NCBI GenBank assembly: GCA_017307755.1
Contig: JAFKGQ010000010.1
Location: 1 to 64,000 of the forward strand
From: Chitinophagaceae bacterium
GTDB lineage: Bacteria; Bacteroidota; Bacteroidia; Chitinophagales; Chitinophagaceae
DNA: 64,000 nt
Reading direction: 5' to 3'
Of the stretch, positions 35,446 to 44,986 are shown piece by piece (the first letter of the stretch is position 1; each line of letters starts with the position of its first letter). The notes beneath the pieces were generated by a model. The model did no database searches. It saw only the letters and a program-made list of their open reading frames with translations, and was not told the origin of the DNA. The position numbers and the translations under genes are program-made.

Positions 35446-35522
35446 ATTATCTAAAATCTTTAAATCTTTGTAGGTTAATGCTTTTTTAATCGTTGCCCAA
35501 TGTAGTAATCCTTATTGATAGC

Positions 35523-35557
35523 AGGTAGTCATCACATAACCATTACCAATTAATTTT
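35523..35557 (+). repeat. conserved peptide leader, copy 2
   Basis: The 35 nt before peptide A2 match the copy at 34681-34715 with four differences, showing that the duplication included the untranslated leader. Confidence 0.7.
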
Positions 35558-35854
35558 ATGAAACGTATCAAAATTGCTTCAATGGCTCTTCTCGCTATTG
35601 TAACCGGCGCAAGCGCATTTACAACTAAATCTGATAGCAAGAGAGTAGCTTCTATTACATATTACTCCATCCAGACTGTTGCAGTAGGTGGCCATAACTA
35701 TTTTCAGGTTGTTACTGTTAATGATATCCATTCACCAACTTGTGGAACAGGAGTCAACCATGCATGTAACGTCCTCACGAATGGTACAACTACACGCACA
35801 GCAGGTGGGAAAATACTCACAACTGGCGTTATTATTATTTCAAAACGTCTCTAG
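35558..35854 (+). CDS. exported Cys-pair peptide A2
   Basis: The 98-residue product is a recent duplicate of A1: signal peptide the same, mature part with CGTGVNHAC and the Thr-rich NGTTTRTAGGKILTTGV. Differences cluster around SLK/GHN before the YFQVVTVND block, TAHACK/VNHACN, and the C-terminal TVSSKRI/IIISKRL. Conservation of the frame, the cysteines and the leader argues that it is expressed. Offset from A1 is 842 nt. Confidence 0.75.
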   Translation: MKRIKIASMALLAIVTGASAFTTKSDSKRVASITYYSIQTVAVGGHNYFQVVTVNDIHSPTCGTGVNHACNVLTNGTTTRTAGGKILTTGVIIISKRL

Positions 35855-35902
35855 TTAGATATTAGATATGGGTAGTATTTCATTCCCTGTCTCATATATT
35901 AT

Positions 35903-36010
35903 AGTACTAGAAGCCAGCATATTTGTAATCTTACGATTGTCGATCTGCCTGATAGCGAGCCCAAGATCCTGACATAGTATGGTTGGATAATTAGCAAGCG
36001 AATATTTTAA
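35903..36010 (+). pseudogene. decayed 3' end of a second peptide B (B2)
   Basis: This stretch matches the last 108 nt of B1 closely: it translates as SQHICNLTIVDLPDSEPKILT, an in-frame TAG where B1 has TGG, then YGWIISKRIF and stop. The 5' part is missing; the sequence joins directly to a copy of the A downstream region. So an A-B unit was duplicated and the second B lost its start by a deletion of about 280 nt. Confidence 0.75.
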
Positions 36011-36030
36011 TAGAATGTTCTCATTAATCT

Positions 36031-37578
36031 CTAATCTTTATTAACAATGCCATTCGTCTTCATATTCTTCTGTAATAGCAAACTTATAGATAATGCCAAC
36101 CTTTTGCTATCATAAAGATCCGATGTGTTGAACTTTGCAATATTCCCATTTTGGTCAATCAAAATCGCCGTAGGATACGTCTGTACATTATAATACTGAA
36201 TGAGTGGATGGGCATACCCTTTTCCATTTGTGTAAAGGTTCAACGATTCCTTACCTGTGTATTGGCCGCTTTGAATACCTGATTTCCAACTGGGGATGTA
36301 TTGATCGGCAGAAATACTGATAAAAACAACATTTGTATCATTTTCAAATTGCTTTTCTATTGTCGATAGAACATTTTTATAGAAATGAGAACATCCTCCA
36401 CATCCGGTAAACCAAAAATCCAATAGCACAATTTTCCCGCGAAGTCCAGTCAATGTATGAAAGTTTCCAGAAGTATCTCTCAAAGTAAAATTAAATGCAG
36501 TGGTCTGGGGCGCTCGTTTATAAAATAGTTCTTTGATTTTATTCCGGTAATAGGGAGTTTCTGTTATTTGCAATGCCTCCTTATAAATAAAAGAAAAATT
36601 CTCGGGTGTCTCATAGTTTAACAATGCGTACGAAATTAGTTTATCTCTTAGTATCCCTTTATAGTTCTTTTTTATTAAAAAATAGATGCTGTCTTGCGAA
36701 ATATCGCTCCAATTGGTATTTTTTAAATAAAGCAATGTTTGCAGTCTTCTGATTGTAAATTCGGAATACTCTTTTGACCTGCTAAGATATTGATCTGGAA
36801 TATCCGCAGAATCCTCAATTTTAACTATTTGCTGATCAAGCAATTTGATAATTGCTTCTTTTCCCTCAGTTGGATAGTTATTTATATTTTTTTTAAAGCA
36901 TTCTCTCATCCTGGAAAATCGAAAATATGAATTCTCAAACAAGAAATCTGCTTTTAATACATTATAAGCGCTAAAAGATATTTTTGCTTTATATTTATTG
37001 AGAATCTGGACCGCATGCTCGACTCTATTTTTAAACATATCATGATAAGTAAAATTCTCATCAAGTCCTGATTTGGACTCTAACTCTGCAGAATTAAATG
37101 CCGAATCTGCCTGTGCTTTCGCAATGTATTTAAGAGAGCCTTTACCCGAAAATGTTATCTTATAATCTTTCCCGGCACTTACCCTTTTTAGATGAATAGT
37201 TATATCGTCATCCTTTTCCCAATATCGCCCATATATTAAGAGTTGATAATTTATGACAGATCCAATTGTATTACTGTCGTCAACAATCTTCCCAATTTCA
37301 AAATAGCCAAAATTACTTTCAACTGGAATGACAAACTGAAATCGACCGTTCTTATGTAATGAAGCTTTTATATATTTCGGGGAAATTCTGTCATTAACGG
37401 GATAGTAATAAGAAAATATTCTCAAAGTTAAAGTATCGTTTTTTGTAAGGTCATCTGCATCTACCGCAATTTTCAAAAGGCTACCTGTTGGATGTAGAAC
37501 TTGACGGGATTGGAGTTTTTGACACCAAATAAAAGTTGGCAACGATAAAAGAAAAATAGTAATTAAAATGTATCTCAT
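36031..37578 (-). CDS. TlpA family thiol-disulfide oxidoreductase
   Basis: The 515-residue product has a signal peptide (about 1-19), a long N-terminal helical/DUF4369-like domain (about 20-360) and a C-terminal thioredoxin fold (about 365-505) with the active site C393-G-G-C396 in WFTGCGGCSHFY and a cis-proline in VQTYPTAILID. It acts in the periplasm as a reductase or resolvase of disulfides. It is last in the unit SusC-SusD-small protein-TlpA and is convergent with the Cys-pair peptides, whose cysteines are plausible substrates. Confidence 0.9.
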   Translation of the reverse strand: MRYILITIFLLSLPTFIWCQKLQSRQVLHPTGSLLKIAVDADDLTKNDTLTLRIFSYYYPVNDRISPKYIKASLHKNGRFQFVIPVESNFGYFEIGKIVDDSNTIGSVINYQLLIYGRYWEKDDDITIHLKRVSAGKDYKITFSGKGSLKYIAKAQADSAFNSAELESKSGLDENFTYHDMFKNRVEHAVQILNKYKAKISFSAYNVLKADFLFENSYFRFSRMRECFKKNINNYPTEGKEAIIKLLDQQIVKIEDSADIPDQYLSRSKEYSEFTIRRLQTLLYLKNTNWSDISQDSIYFLIKKNYKGILRDKLISYALLNYETPENFSFIYKEALQITETPYYRNKIKELFYKRAPQTTAFNFTLRDTSGNFHTLTGLRGKIVLLDFWFTGCGGCSHFYKNVLSTIEKQFENDTNVVFISISADQYIPSWKSGIQSGQYTGKESLNLYTNGKGYAHPLIQYYNVQTYPTAILIDQNGNIAKFNTSDLYDSKRLALSISLLLQKNMKTNGIVNKD

Positions 37579-37684
37579 AATAACTCATTTAGAAAATAAT
37601 GATGCTAGGATATAAACCGATACCTAAAGTTGTATCCGGGATCCTTATCAGCATCATAAGAAATCTCTTCAAATGCAACAGATA

Positions 37685-37987
37685 TTAACGCTGATCAGGT
37701 TTTCCGGCATCATTTAGTGTTCTGTTAGCGCTTGCTCTCATTATCTGCTCCATAAATTCTTTCATGGAGTAATCAAATAAATCACTAACTGATTGCTGGC
37801 GCATTTGAATAACTTTACATACTGACCAGTTCTTTTGCATCATATCTCCGATACCAGCCTTCTGACGAAAGATATTTTTCTGCTCGTATCTCATCTTTAT
37901 CACTCGTGCGCCTGAAATATGTTTCTGTTTTACATTTAGATCACCTTCATCATTACCAATACGTTTTCTGGTAATCGTTCTGCTCAT
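37685..37987 (-). CDS. small basic protein of unknown family
   Basis: The 100-residue product is rich in Arg, Lys, Gln and Met, has a single cysteine, no membrane segment and no recognisable motif. It lies 46 nt after SusD and 106 nt before TlpA on the same strand. It could be a cytoplasmic RNA- or DNA-binding protein, or a peptide precursor, but nothing specific supports either. Its reality rests on the clean frame and position in the operon. Confidence 0.45.
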   Translation of the reverse strand: MSRTITRKRIGNDEGDLNVKQKHISGARVIKMRYEQKNIFRQKAGIGDMMQKNWSVCKVIQMRQQSVSDLFDYSMKEFMEQIMRASANRTLNDAGKPDQR

Positions 37988-38033
37988 GTTTATATGGTTT
38001 TATCAATACGGGTAAAAATATATTCGACTACTA

Positions 38034-39437
38034 TCACCTTACATTTTGTGGAATCCCGCTCAATTGAATTTCCTGGTCTGGTATTGGCAGGACGTATCTG
38101 GGATCATTGGGAGGTAATGTATAAGTAACTCCGTTAGATATACGCGTAAGTGTTTTTGCAAATCTGGGGTCTTTATTAAGCCTTCGTAGATCTTCCCATC
38201 TGGTCTGGCCTGTGAAAGCAAGTTCTTTACGGCGTTCTACTAAAATTGTTGCAAGTAATGAATCAGCATCTTGAATATTCAAAGGAGTAAAAGTTCCTGT
38301 TTTGTACCTATTTACAAGTAATGTGTTTAAATCATCAAGCGCAATTGATAGCTTTCCGAGACGCGCGTTCGACTCGGAATGTATTAAATATACCTCGTTA
38401 GTTGCGATCCCATTGAAGCCCTGACCAGTCGTACAATATGAACCTCTAAAATAAATGGTACCTGGAAATGGAGAATTATAATAGCAAGCCCTTCTTAGAT
38501 CATTTATATCATACAAGCCATATAAAACCGTATCAACATTCGCCAAATTTATTCTGGGGAACACCAAAATTGCACCGACTCCTTGATTAGTGGCATTAAA
38601 AGATATTTCAGGGTTAGCCGCATATGCCGGAAAAGGCGTTCTTTTAGTGGGTTTAACTAAGCTACTATTGTAATCAAGCAACCCGTTGAAAGTTTCAAGG
38701 GATTTTGAAGAATATAGTGCCGCGTTCTCATAATCCTTTATGCTTAAATATACCTTAGCTAAAAGTGCATTAGCAGAACTTTGACTAGGTCTGGTTTTAT
38801 AAGCCGGTGTAACTGGCAATAATGGAATTGCCGTTTTAATATCGTTAATTATTTGGTCATATGTTTCTTTAACTGTACTCCTTGTCGATTTGGGATTGAC
38901 GTCTGAAGTCAGTCTTAGCACAATACCTAAATCAGTTTTGAACGTCGCACTATCAAGAGGTTTACAATAAATTTGAGCAATTGAATAAAATAGAAAAGCC
39001 CGATAAAATAACGCAGATCCTCTAACATTATCGAACAGATTTTTATTTCCCTGATTCTCGTCAATTTTCGCTAAGCCATCCAGGACAATGTTTACGTGAG
39101 CTATTGCGCCATAAGGAATATCCCAGTCATCCGAAAATCCAGCAATTTGCTGATAAATATCCTTTGCCCAAAGATAGGCCGCGGCATGGACAGCAGGAAT
39201 AGCGCCGAAATTTGCATCTGTTATATAGAAATTATCCGTTCCGGCAAAGCCTATTGTAGGGAATGGCGTGTTCATGGCGTCAGGATCATCCAAAACCGCT
39301 TGTAAATCGCTTAAGGTAGAAGGAGAGACATCGCTAAGATTTCTCTTTACATTTAAATAATTATCTTGCTTTTTACAGGAATTCAATAAAAAAACAGCAA
39401 TTAAAAGTGTATATAATTTATGAATATTACGTGTCAT
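38034..39437 (-). CDS. RagB/SusD family lipoprotein
   Basis: The 467-residue product has a lipoprotein signal ending LNSCKK (lipidated C about 21) and the SusD-like TPR core: LFDNVRGSALFYRAFLFYSIAQIYCKPLD, SSANALLAKVYLSIKDYENAALYS, and a RagB C-terminal RRKELAFTGQTRWEDLRRLNKDPRF block ending VLPIPDQEIQLSGIPQNVR. It pairs with the SusC gene 18 nt upstream. The unknown ligand may be peptidic, since TlpA rather than glycosidases follow. Confidence 0.92.
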   Translation of the reverse strand: MTRNIHKLYTLLIAVFLLNSCKKQDNYLNVKRNLSDVSPSTLSDLQAVLDDPDAMNTPFPTIGFAGTDNFYITDANFGAIPAVHAAAYLWAKDIYQQIAGFSDDWDIPYGAIAHVNIVLDGLAKIDENQGNKNLFDNVRGSALFYRAFLFYSIAQIYCKPLDSATFKTDLGIVLRLTSDVNPKSTRSTVKETYDQIINDIKTAIPLLPVTPAYKTRPSQSSANALLAKVYLSIKDYENAALYSSKSLETFNGLLDYNSSLVKPTKRTPFPAYAANPEISFNATNQGVGAILVFPRINLANVDTVLYGLYDINDLRRACYYNSPFPGTIYFRGSYCTTGQGFNGIATNEVYLIHSESNARLGKLSIALDDLNTLLVNRYKTGTFTPLNIQDADSLLATILVERRKELAFTGQTRWEDLRRLNKDPRFAKTLTRISNGVTYTLPPNDPRYVLPIPDQEIQLSGIPQNVR

Positions 39438-39455
39438 AATAGATTCCTTGTTGTG

Positions 39456-42400
39456 TTAAAAAGTTGCCCGGAAACCAAAAGCGATTGAAAATGGATTAGG
39501 ATAACTGTGCGATCCTGCATAGCTATAGGAGTCAGGATCAATACCATATTTATTAGCTCTCCAGATAATTCCAAGATTAGTCAAATAAGTATAGACCTGA
39601 AGTGTTGAAAAAGGCAGCTTCTTTGAAGACGCCCCTAAGTCATAAGATAATCTTATATCCTGTAGACGTACATGGTCGCCTTTTTCCACAAGTTTAGCGG
39701 AATATTGGTAAAACGCTGCCCGGTTCGGATTAGCCGGATAAATCACCGAAGGAACGTCTGTAAGTTTTTCATCGCCCGGCTTTTGCCAACGTTTTAAATA
39801 ATCAACATTCTGCAAAGGGCCGATCATATCCTGTAAATTCCCCGTAATAGAAGGCCTCCTGAAATAATATCCCATCCTATACGCGATCATTACTGACAAG
39901 GAAAAACCTTTAAAATAAAAATCATTGCGTAAAGTGCCCCAAAATGTAGGTATGGTAGATCCGCTGTACACAAGGCTGTCAGGCTTAAAGTTGCTGATAA
40001 TATTTTGATAATCCTTACTGACTTGTTTGTTTAAGTAACCTTGCGGATCGCCTGTTTGTGGGTCTAATCCCGCCCACCTGTAGCTGAATAAACTGTACAG
40101 CGGCTTACCTTTAAGAGCAACAAGTCCACCATTGGTTTGAATGGTTTGGGCAGTTTGAGGCACATCATATTTTTCAACTTTATCCTTTAAATAATTTGCC
40201 AAGAATGTTATAGACCATTTAAATTCTTTATTAATAATTTTGCTGTTCAAAGAAAGTTCAATACCCCTTGTTTTTGTAGATGCGGCATTTCCTGTAAAAG
40301 ACGTAAATCCGGTTGAAGCTGCTAAGGTGATTGGTTCTACCAGATCCAAGCCGTCTTTCTGATACAAGTCCATAGTACCGTTGATAATTCCATCTTTCAG
40401 GGAGAAGTCAATGCCAAGGTCAATATTTCTAACTCTTTCCCAATGAAGATTAGGGTTGGGAGGAGTAATATTCCTTATTAATTGGGCTCCTGTTTCACTT
40501 GAGGTTCCATATGTACCGGTGACATAAGCAGTGCCGTTGTATACATTTCCATTATATCCGTACGTTCCTCTGATTTTTAAACGAGGTAGCCAGGCAAGTC
40601 TATAAAAGTCTTCCTTACTAATATCCCAGGCGCTGCCGACCGACCAAAGAGGAGTTACTCTATCATTCGTTTTTACACCAAAAATATTTGATCCATCTTT
40701 TCTACCACTTAAGCTCAAGGTGTACCGGTCCTTAAACGTATAAGCAATGTTTGAATAATAGGAGATATACCGGTTCGTAATTCCATCTATATTTCCCGAA
40801 GGAGCAGGTATGAAAGAAGTTCCAACCGGATTAACTGGCTGAGCAGTACTATAGTCTAAATTGTTACTTGACACTCCGAATTTATCATCATATCCATAAG
40901 ATAACAACTGATAACCTGTCGTAACCAATTGCCTTATTTCCCCGCCTGCTATAGCAGAAATCGAATGCTCCTTGCTGAAATTTCGATTGAAAGAAGCTTG
41001 GAGTCTCCAGTTGTTAGCATTCCAGTCATAGTTATTCGTGGTAAGAATGCCGCCTAATGGAATAGCGTAGCTTATTTTGTTTGTCGAAGGATCGTAATAC
41101 GCAAATCGGTTAATTAATGATCTAACCGCATAAGTTTGCAGGTTCTGATAATTTCTGTTGATGATGTTTTGTGTTTCATTCGCGTACTGGAAGGCAATAT
41201 TTAATGAAGAGGTTATTTTATACTTTGCCTCAATTTTTAACATAAGACCCTTGGTCTTACTCTTATTGTCCGCATTCTTTATTTCGTCAAGAGGTTTGTA
41301 TTGCCAATCCAAAAATCCAAGCTTTTGCATACTATCCTTATATTGGATACTGTAGTCTTTTACGATGGATAAGGCATTGCCATGCGCGTCCGCCAGTTGA
41401 GCATATGGATAAATGTTCAGATATTTTGATGAAATACTTGTACCAGGATATACCTGTTGGTTATTTATAGCAGTCTCCGATAGACTATAATTGATGGAAG
41501 TAGTTATTTCAAGGTTCTTTATCGGCGCGTATGAGGTTATCCCATTAATAGTAGTCCTCTTATAGCCGTTTCTAACAAGATTATTTCTATTGTTATCATG
41601 GCCAACAGAAAGATAGTAATTCATGTTATCGCTGCCGCCTCTTACACCGATGGAATATTGCTGGTTAATCCCATTCTGGTAAACATATTTCAAAAAATCC
41701 CTCCTGACATCATTATTTCTTAATGCATTGATTTGGTTATTCGCATCCTGAGCTGATAAAACACCTGCTCTCTGTAAAGCCAACGCATTGACAACTGGAG
41801 AAAGTGGAGCATATGTAGTTGTGTTGCTAATATCGGCATCAAAAAATCCCTGGTTAAATAGGCTATCTTCAATATTTATAAAAGTATTGCCATCTATTAT
41901 TTCGGGGTCATTGAAAATATTAGGCTTTTTGACTATTGTAATGTTACTATTGAATTCCACCTTCATCCTCTTGTTAAAGGCTCCTTTTTTTGTTGTCAGT
42001 ACGATTACTCCATTCCCAGCCCTCGCACCCCAAAGCGATGCTGCTGCCGCATCCTTTAATATAGATACTGTTTCGATATCATTCGGATTAAGGTTATTAA
42101 TATCTCCTTCGTAGGGTACATTATCAAGTACTATCAGCGGTGTTGTTCCAACTAATGTGCTAAGCGTACTGATTCCCCGGACAGTAATCTGCAGTGATCT
42201 TCCTTTCGGATCAAATGTTAGTGCCCCGGTAGGTGCACCTGTACCATAAATGCCCGTTACCACACCATCTATCCTGTCCAGGATATTAGTGCTTACTTTT
42301 CGATTATACAATTCATTATTGACGATACCATAAGAGCCCGTGGCTCTCTCCATAGGTATCTGTTGATAGCCATTGGAGGCAGAGATAACCGCCTGCCCCA

Positions 42401-43049
42401 GTTCCGCGATCTTAACTCTGACTCTGATGTACAATGATTTTCTTCCGTTTATTGATACCGTGGTATCATAATATCCTATAGAGCTAACCGTAAGGGCTGC
42501 ATCATCTGGAACACTTTTCAGGACAAAAGAACCGTTATCATCAGTATTTGTCCCTTTACCAGTCCCTTTTACAAAAACTGCGGCTCCCTGGATCGGATCG
42601 CCTTTTTCACTAACCACTTTACCTATAAGATCGATTTGGGTAGAAATTAGTGCCGCTGTCTGGCCAGCCTTTTCATTTTCCGCCTTCTTCGTTACGTAAA
42701 TTGTCTTATTTACAATGTTATATTCCAATGGCTGATCTCTCAAACATTCTTTGATTACTACATCAATATCTGCCTCCTTCAAATTCAAAGACACATTCTT
42801 CGCCCCCCGAAAAATGCTATAATCGTAAAAGAACTTGTATCCCGTCTGTTTCTCGATCATATTAAACACCTTTTCCAAAGGCAGATCCTTTCCGGAAATA
42901 GACACTTTCTGCCCATACCCTGCAGCGCTAACATGCAGATATACAGCTATTAAGAATACGGCCGTTAATTTCATAGCTCGAAGCAGTTGTCTGGGTACAC
43001 ACATAGAAACAGGTACCCGGTTTATAGTAAAAAAAAGCATTACCTTCAA
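39456..43049 (-). CDS. SusC/RagA family TonB-linked outer-membrane protein with STN domain
   Basis: The 1197-residue product has a signal (about 20-45), an STN domain (about 48-118: ISGKDLPLEKVFNMIEKQTGYKFFYD and LKEADIDVVIKECLRDQPLEYNI) for contact with the FecR anti-sigma, a carboxypeptidase-D-like domain (about 140-220), a plug with TPLIVLDNVPYEGDINNLNPNDIETVSILKDAAAASLWGARAGNGVIVLTTKKG split over residues about 300-350, and a barrel to FGFRATF. It should import a ligand and signal through FecR (43500) to the ECF sigma (44987). Confidence 0.95.
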   Translation of the reverse strand: MKVMLFFTINRVPVSMCVPRQLLRAMKLTAVFLIAVYLHVSAAGYGQKVSISGKDLPLEKVFNMIEKQTGYKFFYDYSIFRGAKNVSLNLKEADIDVVIKECLRDQPLEYNIVNKTIYVTKKAENEKAGQTAALISTQIDLIGKVVSEKGDPIQGAAVFVKGTGKGTNTDDNGSFVLKSVPDDAALTVSSIGYYDTTVSINGRKSLYIRVRVKIAELGQAVISASNGYQQIPMERATGSYGIVNNELYNRKVSTNILDRIDGVVTGIYGTGAPTGALTFDPKGRSLQITVRGISTLSTLVGTTPLIVLDNVPYEGDINNLNPNDIETVSILKDAAAASLWGARAGNGVIVLTTKKGAFNKRMKVEFNSNITIVKKPNIFNDPEIIDGNTFINIEDSLFNQGFFDADISNTTTYAPLSPVVNALALQRAGVLSAQDANNQINALRNNDVRRDFLKYVYQNGINQQYSIGVRGGSDNMNYYLSVGHDNNRNNLVRNGYKRTTINGITSYAPIKNLEITTSINYSLSETAINNQQVYPGTSISSKYLNIYPYAQLADAHGNALSIVKDYSIQYKDSMQKLGFLDWQYKPLDEIKNADNKSKTKGLMLKIEAKYKITSSLNIAFQYANETQNIINRNYQNLQTYAVRSLINRFAYYDPSTNKISYAIPLGGILTTNNYDWNANNWRLQASFNRNFSKEHSISAIAGGEIRQLVTTGYQLLSYGYDDKFGVSSNNLDYSTAQPVNPVGTSFIPAPSGNIDGITNRYISYYSNIAYTFKDRYTLSLSGRKDGSNIFGVKTNDRVTPLWSVGSAWDISKEDFYRLAWLPRLKIRGTYGYNGNVYNGTAYVTGTYGTSSETGAQLIRNITPPNPNLHWERVRNIDLGIDFSLKDGIINGTMDLYQKDGLDLVEPITLAASTGFTSFTGNAASTKTRGIELSLNSKIINKEFKWSITFLANYLKDKVEKYDVPQTAQTIQTNGGLVALKGKPLYSLFSYRWAGLDPQTGDPQGYLNKQVSKDYQNIISNFKPDSLVYSGSTIPTFWGTLRNDFYFKGFSLSVMIAYRMGYYFRRPSITGNLQDMIGPLQNVDYLKRWQKPGDEKLTDVPSVIYPANPNRAAFYQYSAKLVEKGDHVRLQDIRLSYDLGASSKKLPFSTLQVYTYLTNLGIIWRANKYGIDPDSYSYAGSHSYPNPFSIAFGFRATF

Positions 43050-43499
43050 TTTAGAATTTCATAAAGTCGCCTTTAAACGGCGGGTTTAGGGAGAGGTCCT
43101 GCTGAATCCAGGACTTTTAAGAGCCGAAGTGCTGGTAACACCTCGGCTTCTTTTATAGACACACATGAGAGAAACGCGGATGCATAACCGCTATTCAGGG
43201 TGTAGGGGGAACAAATAGAATTCCTTTCTTAGCATCTTTTACGATTTTAGGTGGTTCTAAAATAAAAGGACAGCCCGGCCATTTCGGGCCCTGTAAAAGC
43301 GTCATTCCGGGCACACATAGGTCCCGGCAATGACAAGTTCACAGGCAATAATGAAAGGTTTAATGGACTAATGGAATAGGTTCCCCTATTTATAAATTGC
43401 AGAATTGAATTTAAAGTCCCCTTAGGCAGTAAGGGTTGGCAGGCATAGCAAAATCGCAGTTGCTAGAGTAAGGTTATAATGGTTGGTAAATCTTTAATT
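43050..43499. other. intergenic region between fecR-like and susC genes
   Basis: No coding frame is supported. Two adjacent hairpins occur: GTCCTG/CAGGAC at 43096-43114 followed on the plus strand by four T, and AGCCGA-GTG/CAC-TCGGCT at 43122-43148. They may attenuate leftward transcription from sigma/fecR into susC or bound the susC promoter, which should lie here. Confidence 0.55.
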
Positions 43500-44723
43500 T
43501 TAGGGTCGTACCGTGATCCTCTTCCCTTCTATCTCAAAGTGCACCTGGTTTTTCTGAAGGATCTCCAGCACCTGGGAGAGATTCAGCTTTCTTTCGATAT
43601 CTCCCCCAAACTCTCTGTCAGGCGCCGTCCCTTCATATACAACATCCACATCGTACCACCGGGCCAGCATCCGCATCACTGTCTTTAGATCGGCATGTTC
43701 AAAATGAAACCAGCCGTTCTTCCAGGCTACCACCCCATCCACATCGACGTCTTTCAGAACCTTCAACTTGCCCGATTCACTCGTCTGGGCCTGCTCCCCA
43801 GGTTTCAGGAGCATTCCGGCATTCTCTTTCGAAACCCTGACGCTTCCGGACAATAAGGTGGTCTTTATGTTGTTCTCATCCGCATACGCGGTGATATTAA
43901 AGCTCGTGCCCAGCACATCCACCAAAGTTTCGCCTACCTTAACTTTAAAGGGTTGATGCGCATTGGGCGCTATTTCAAAATAGGCTTCTCCATTCAACTC
44001 CACCTCTCGGGTCTTCCCTGTGAAAGCCACCGGATAGCGCAGCGAGGAAGCATTGTTCAGCCACACCTTGCTGCCGTCCGGCAATGTCACCTGGAATTGC
44101 CCGGCCGACGGCGTTGTCAGGGTGTTATATGCAAGAGCTGTCGCTTTTTCATCCGATCCTCTATTGTAAGCCAGCTGGCCATCACCCAGCTTCACCACGC
44201 GGGCATTACCTTGATCGGCTATTGTCCCTTTACCCGCACTATCTAACACCACATGAGATCCATCCGTCAAGGTCAACACAGCCTTATTTCCTCCCGGAGC
44301 TACATCGTTCTTAAAATTCGAGGCGAGGGCAGAGATATTGGATCTTTTGACGGGGCTGTTCTTTGTATAGAGCCAAACACCTGTTACCAGCAAGCCGGCC
44401 ACAGAGGCAGCAATAAAATAACGGGTACGACGTATACGTCTCACTACACCGGGGGATACCGGATATACGGATGCATCTTCTTTTGTGATAGCATTCATCA
44501 CCCTTTCCCATCCCTCTTTTTTTAAAGATGGGATATCCGGCAGATCTTTTATGCTATCTCTGACATAATCTTGATGGGACAGTCTATCAAAAAGCTTTCG
44601 GTTCTCTTCCGACAGGTTACGCCACTCCATCAATTCCCGATACTCCAGCTCACTTATGTCACCCCGATGATATCTTATTATCAGTCCCGCGATCCTTTCT
44701 ATGTAGTTGAATTCATCTCTCAT
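43500..44723 (-). CDS. FecR family anti-sigma factor
   Basis: The 407-residue product has an N-terminal cytoplasmic anti-sigma domain (about 1-80: LIIRYHRGDISELEYRELMEW, GWERVMNAI), one membrane helix (about 102-121, YFIAASVAGLLVTGVWLYT) and a periplasmic FecR domain (about 170-280 with GGNKAVLTLTDGSHVVLDSAG and LPDGSKVWLNNASSLRYP) plus DUF4974 (about 330-407). It relays the state of the STN-type SusC to the sigma factor encoded 263 nt upstream. Standard length. Confidence 0.94.
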   Translation of the reverse strand: MRDEFNYIERIAGLIIRYHRGDISELEYRELMEWRNLSEENRKLFDRLSHQDYVRDSIKDLPDIPSLKKEGWERVMNAITKEDASVYPVSPGVVRRIRRTRYFIAASVAGLLVTGVWLYTKNSPVKRSNISALASNFKNDVAPGGNKAVLTLTDGSHVVLDSAGKGTIADQGNARVVKLGDGQLAYNRGSDEKATALAYNTLTTPSAGQFQVTLPDGSKVWLNNASSLRYPVAFTGKTREVELNGEAYFEIAPNAHQPFKVKVGETLVDVLGTSFNITAYADENNIKTTLLSGSVRVSKENAGMLLKPGEQAQTSESGKLKVLKDVDVDGVVAWKNGWFHFEHADLKTVMRMLARWYDVDVVYEGTAPDREFGGDIERKLNLSQVLEILQKNQVHFEIEGKRITVRP

Positions 44724-44986
44724 GCACTTCCTTGTTTGTTCTTTTTATGATCCAGGTGATAAAACTTCATCCGTGGGGTAACCCATTTCATTCCTACTAC
44801 GGATGGTTGATAATTTTAACAAAAGGATCTTTGAAATATTTTTTCTGAAAAATTTTTGTTTGTACGCTATTAAAATGGGAATTAAAAGGGAATTCTTCAT
44901 AAAAACTTAATACTGGGCATGAAAATTCCCCTTATGCAAAAAATACATAATAACGATAGCCGGCACACTGACCTATATTACATAGG

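Noticed and set aside
34716..35854. Calling peptides A and B lanthipeptide precursors
   Set aside because: They have Sec signals rather than a cytoplasmic leader with the usual class III recognition motif, and no modification can be read from DNA; kept as an open hypothesis only.
43096..43148. tRNA or structured ncRNA in the fecR-susC gap
   Set aside because: The two hairpins are simple stems with no cloverleaf or known ncRNA pattern.
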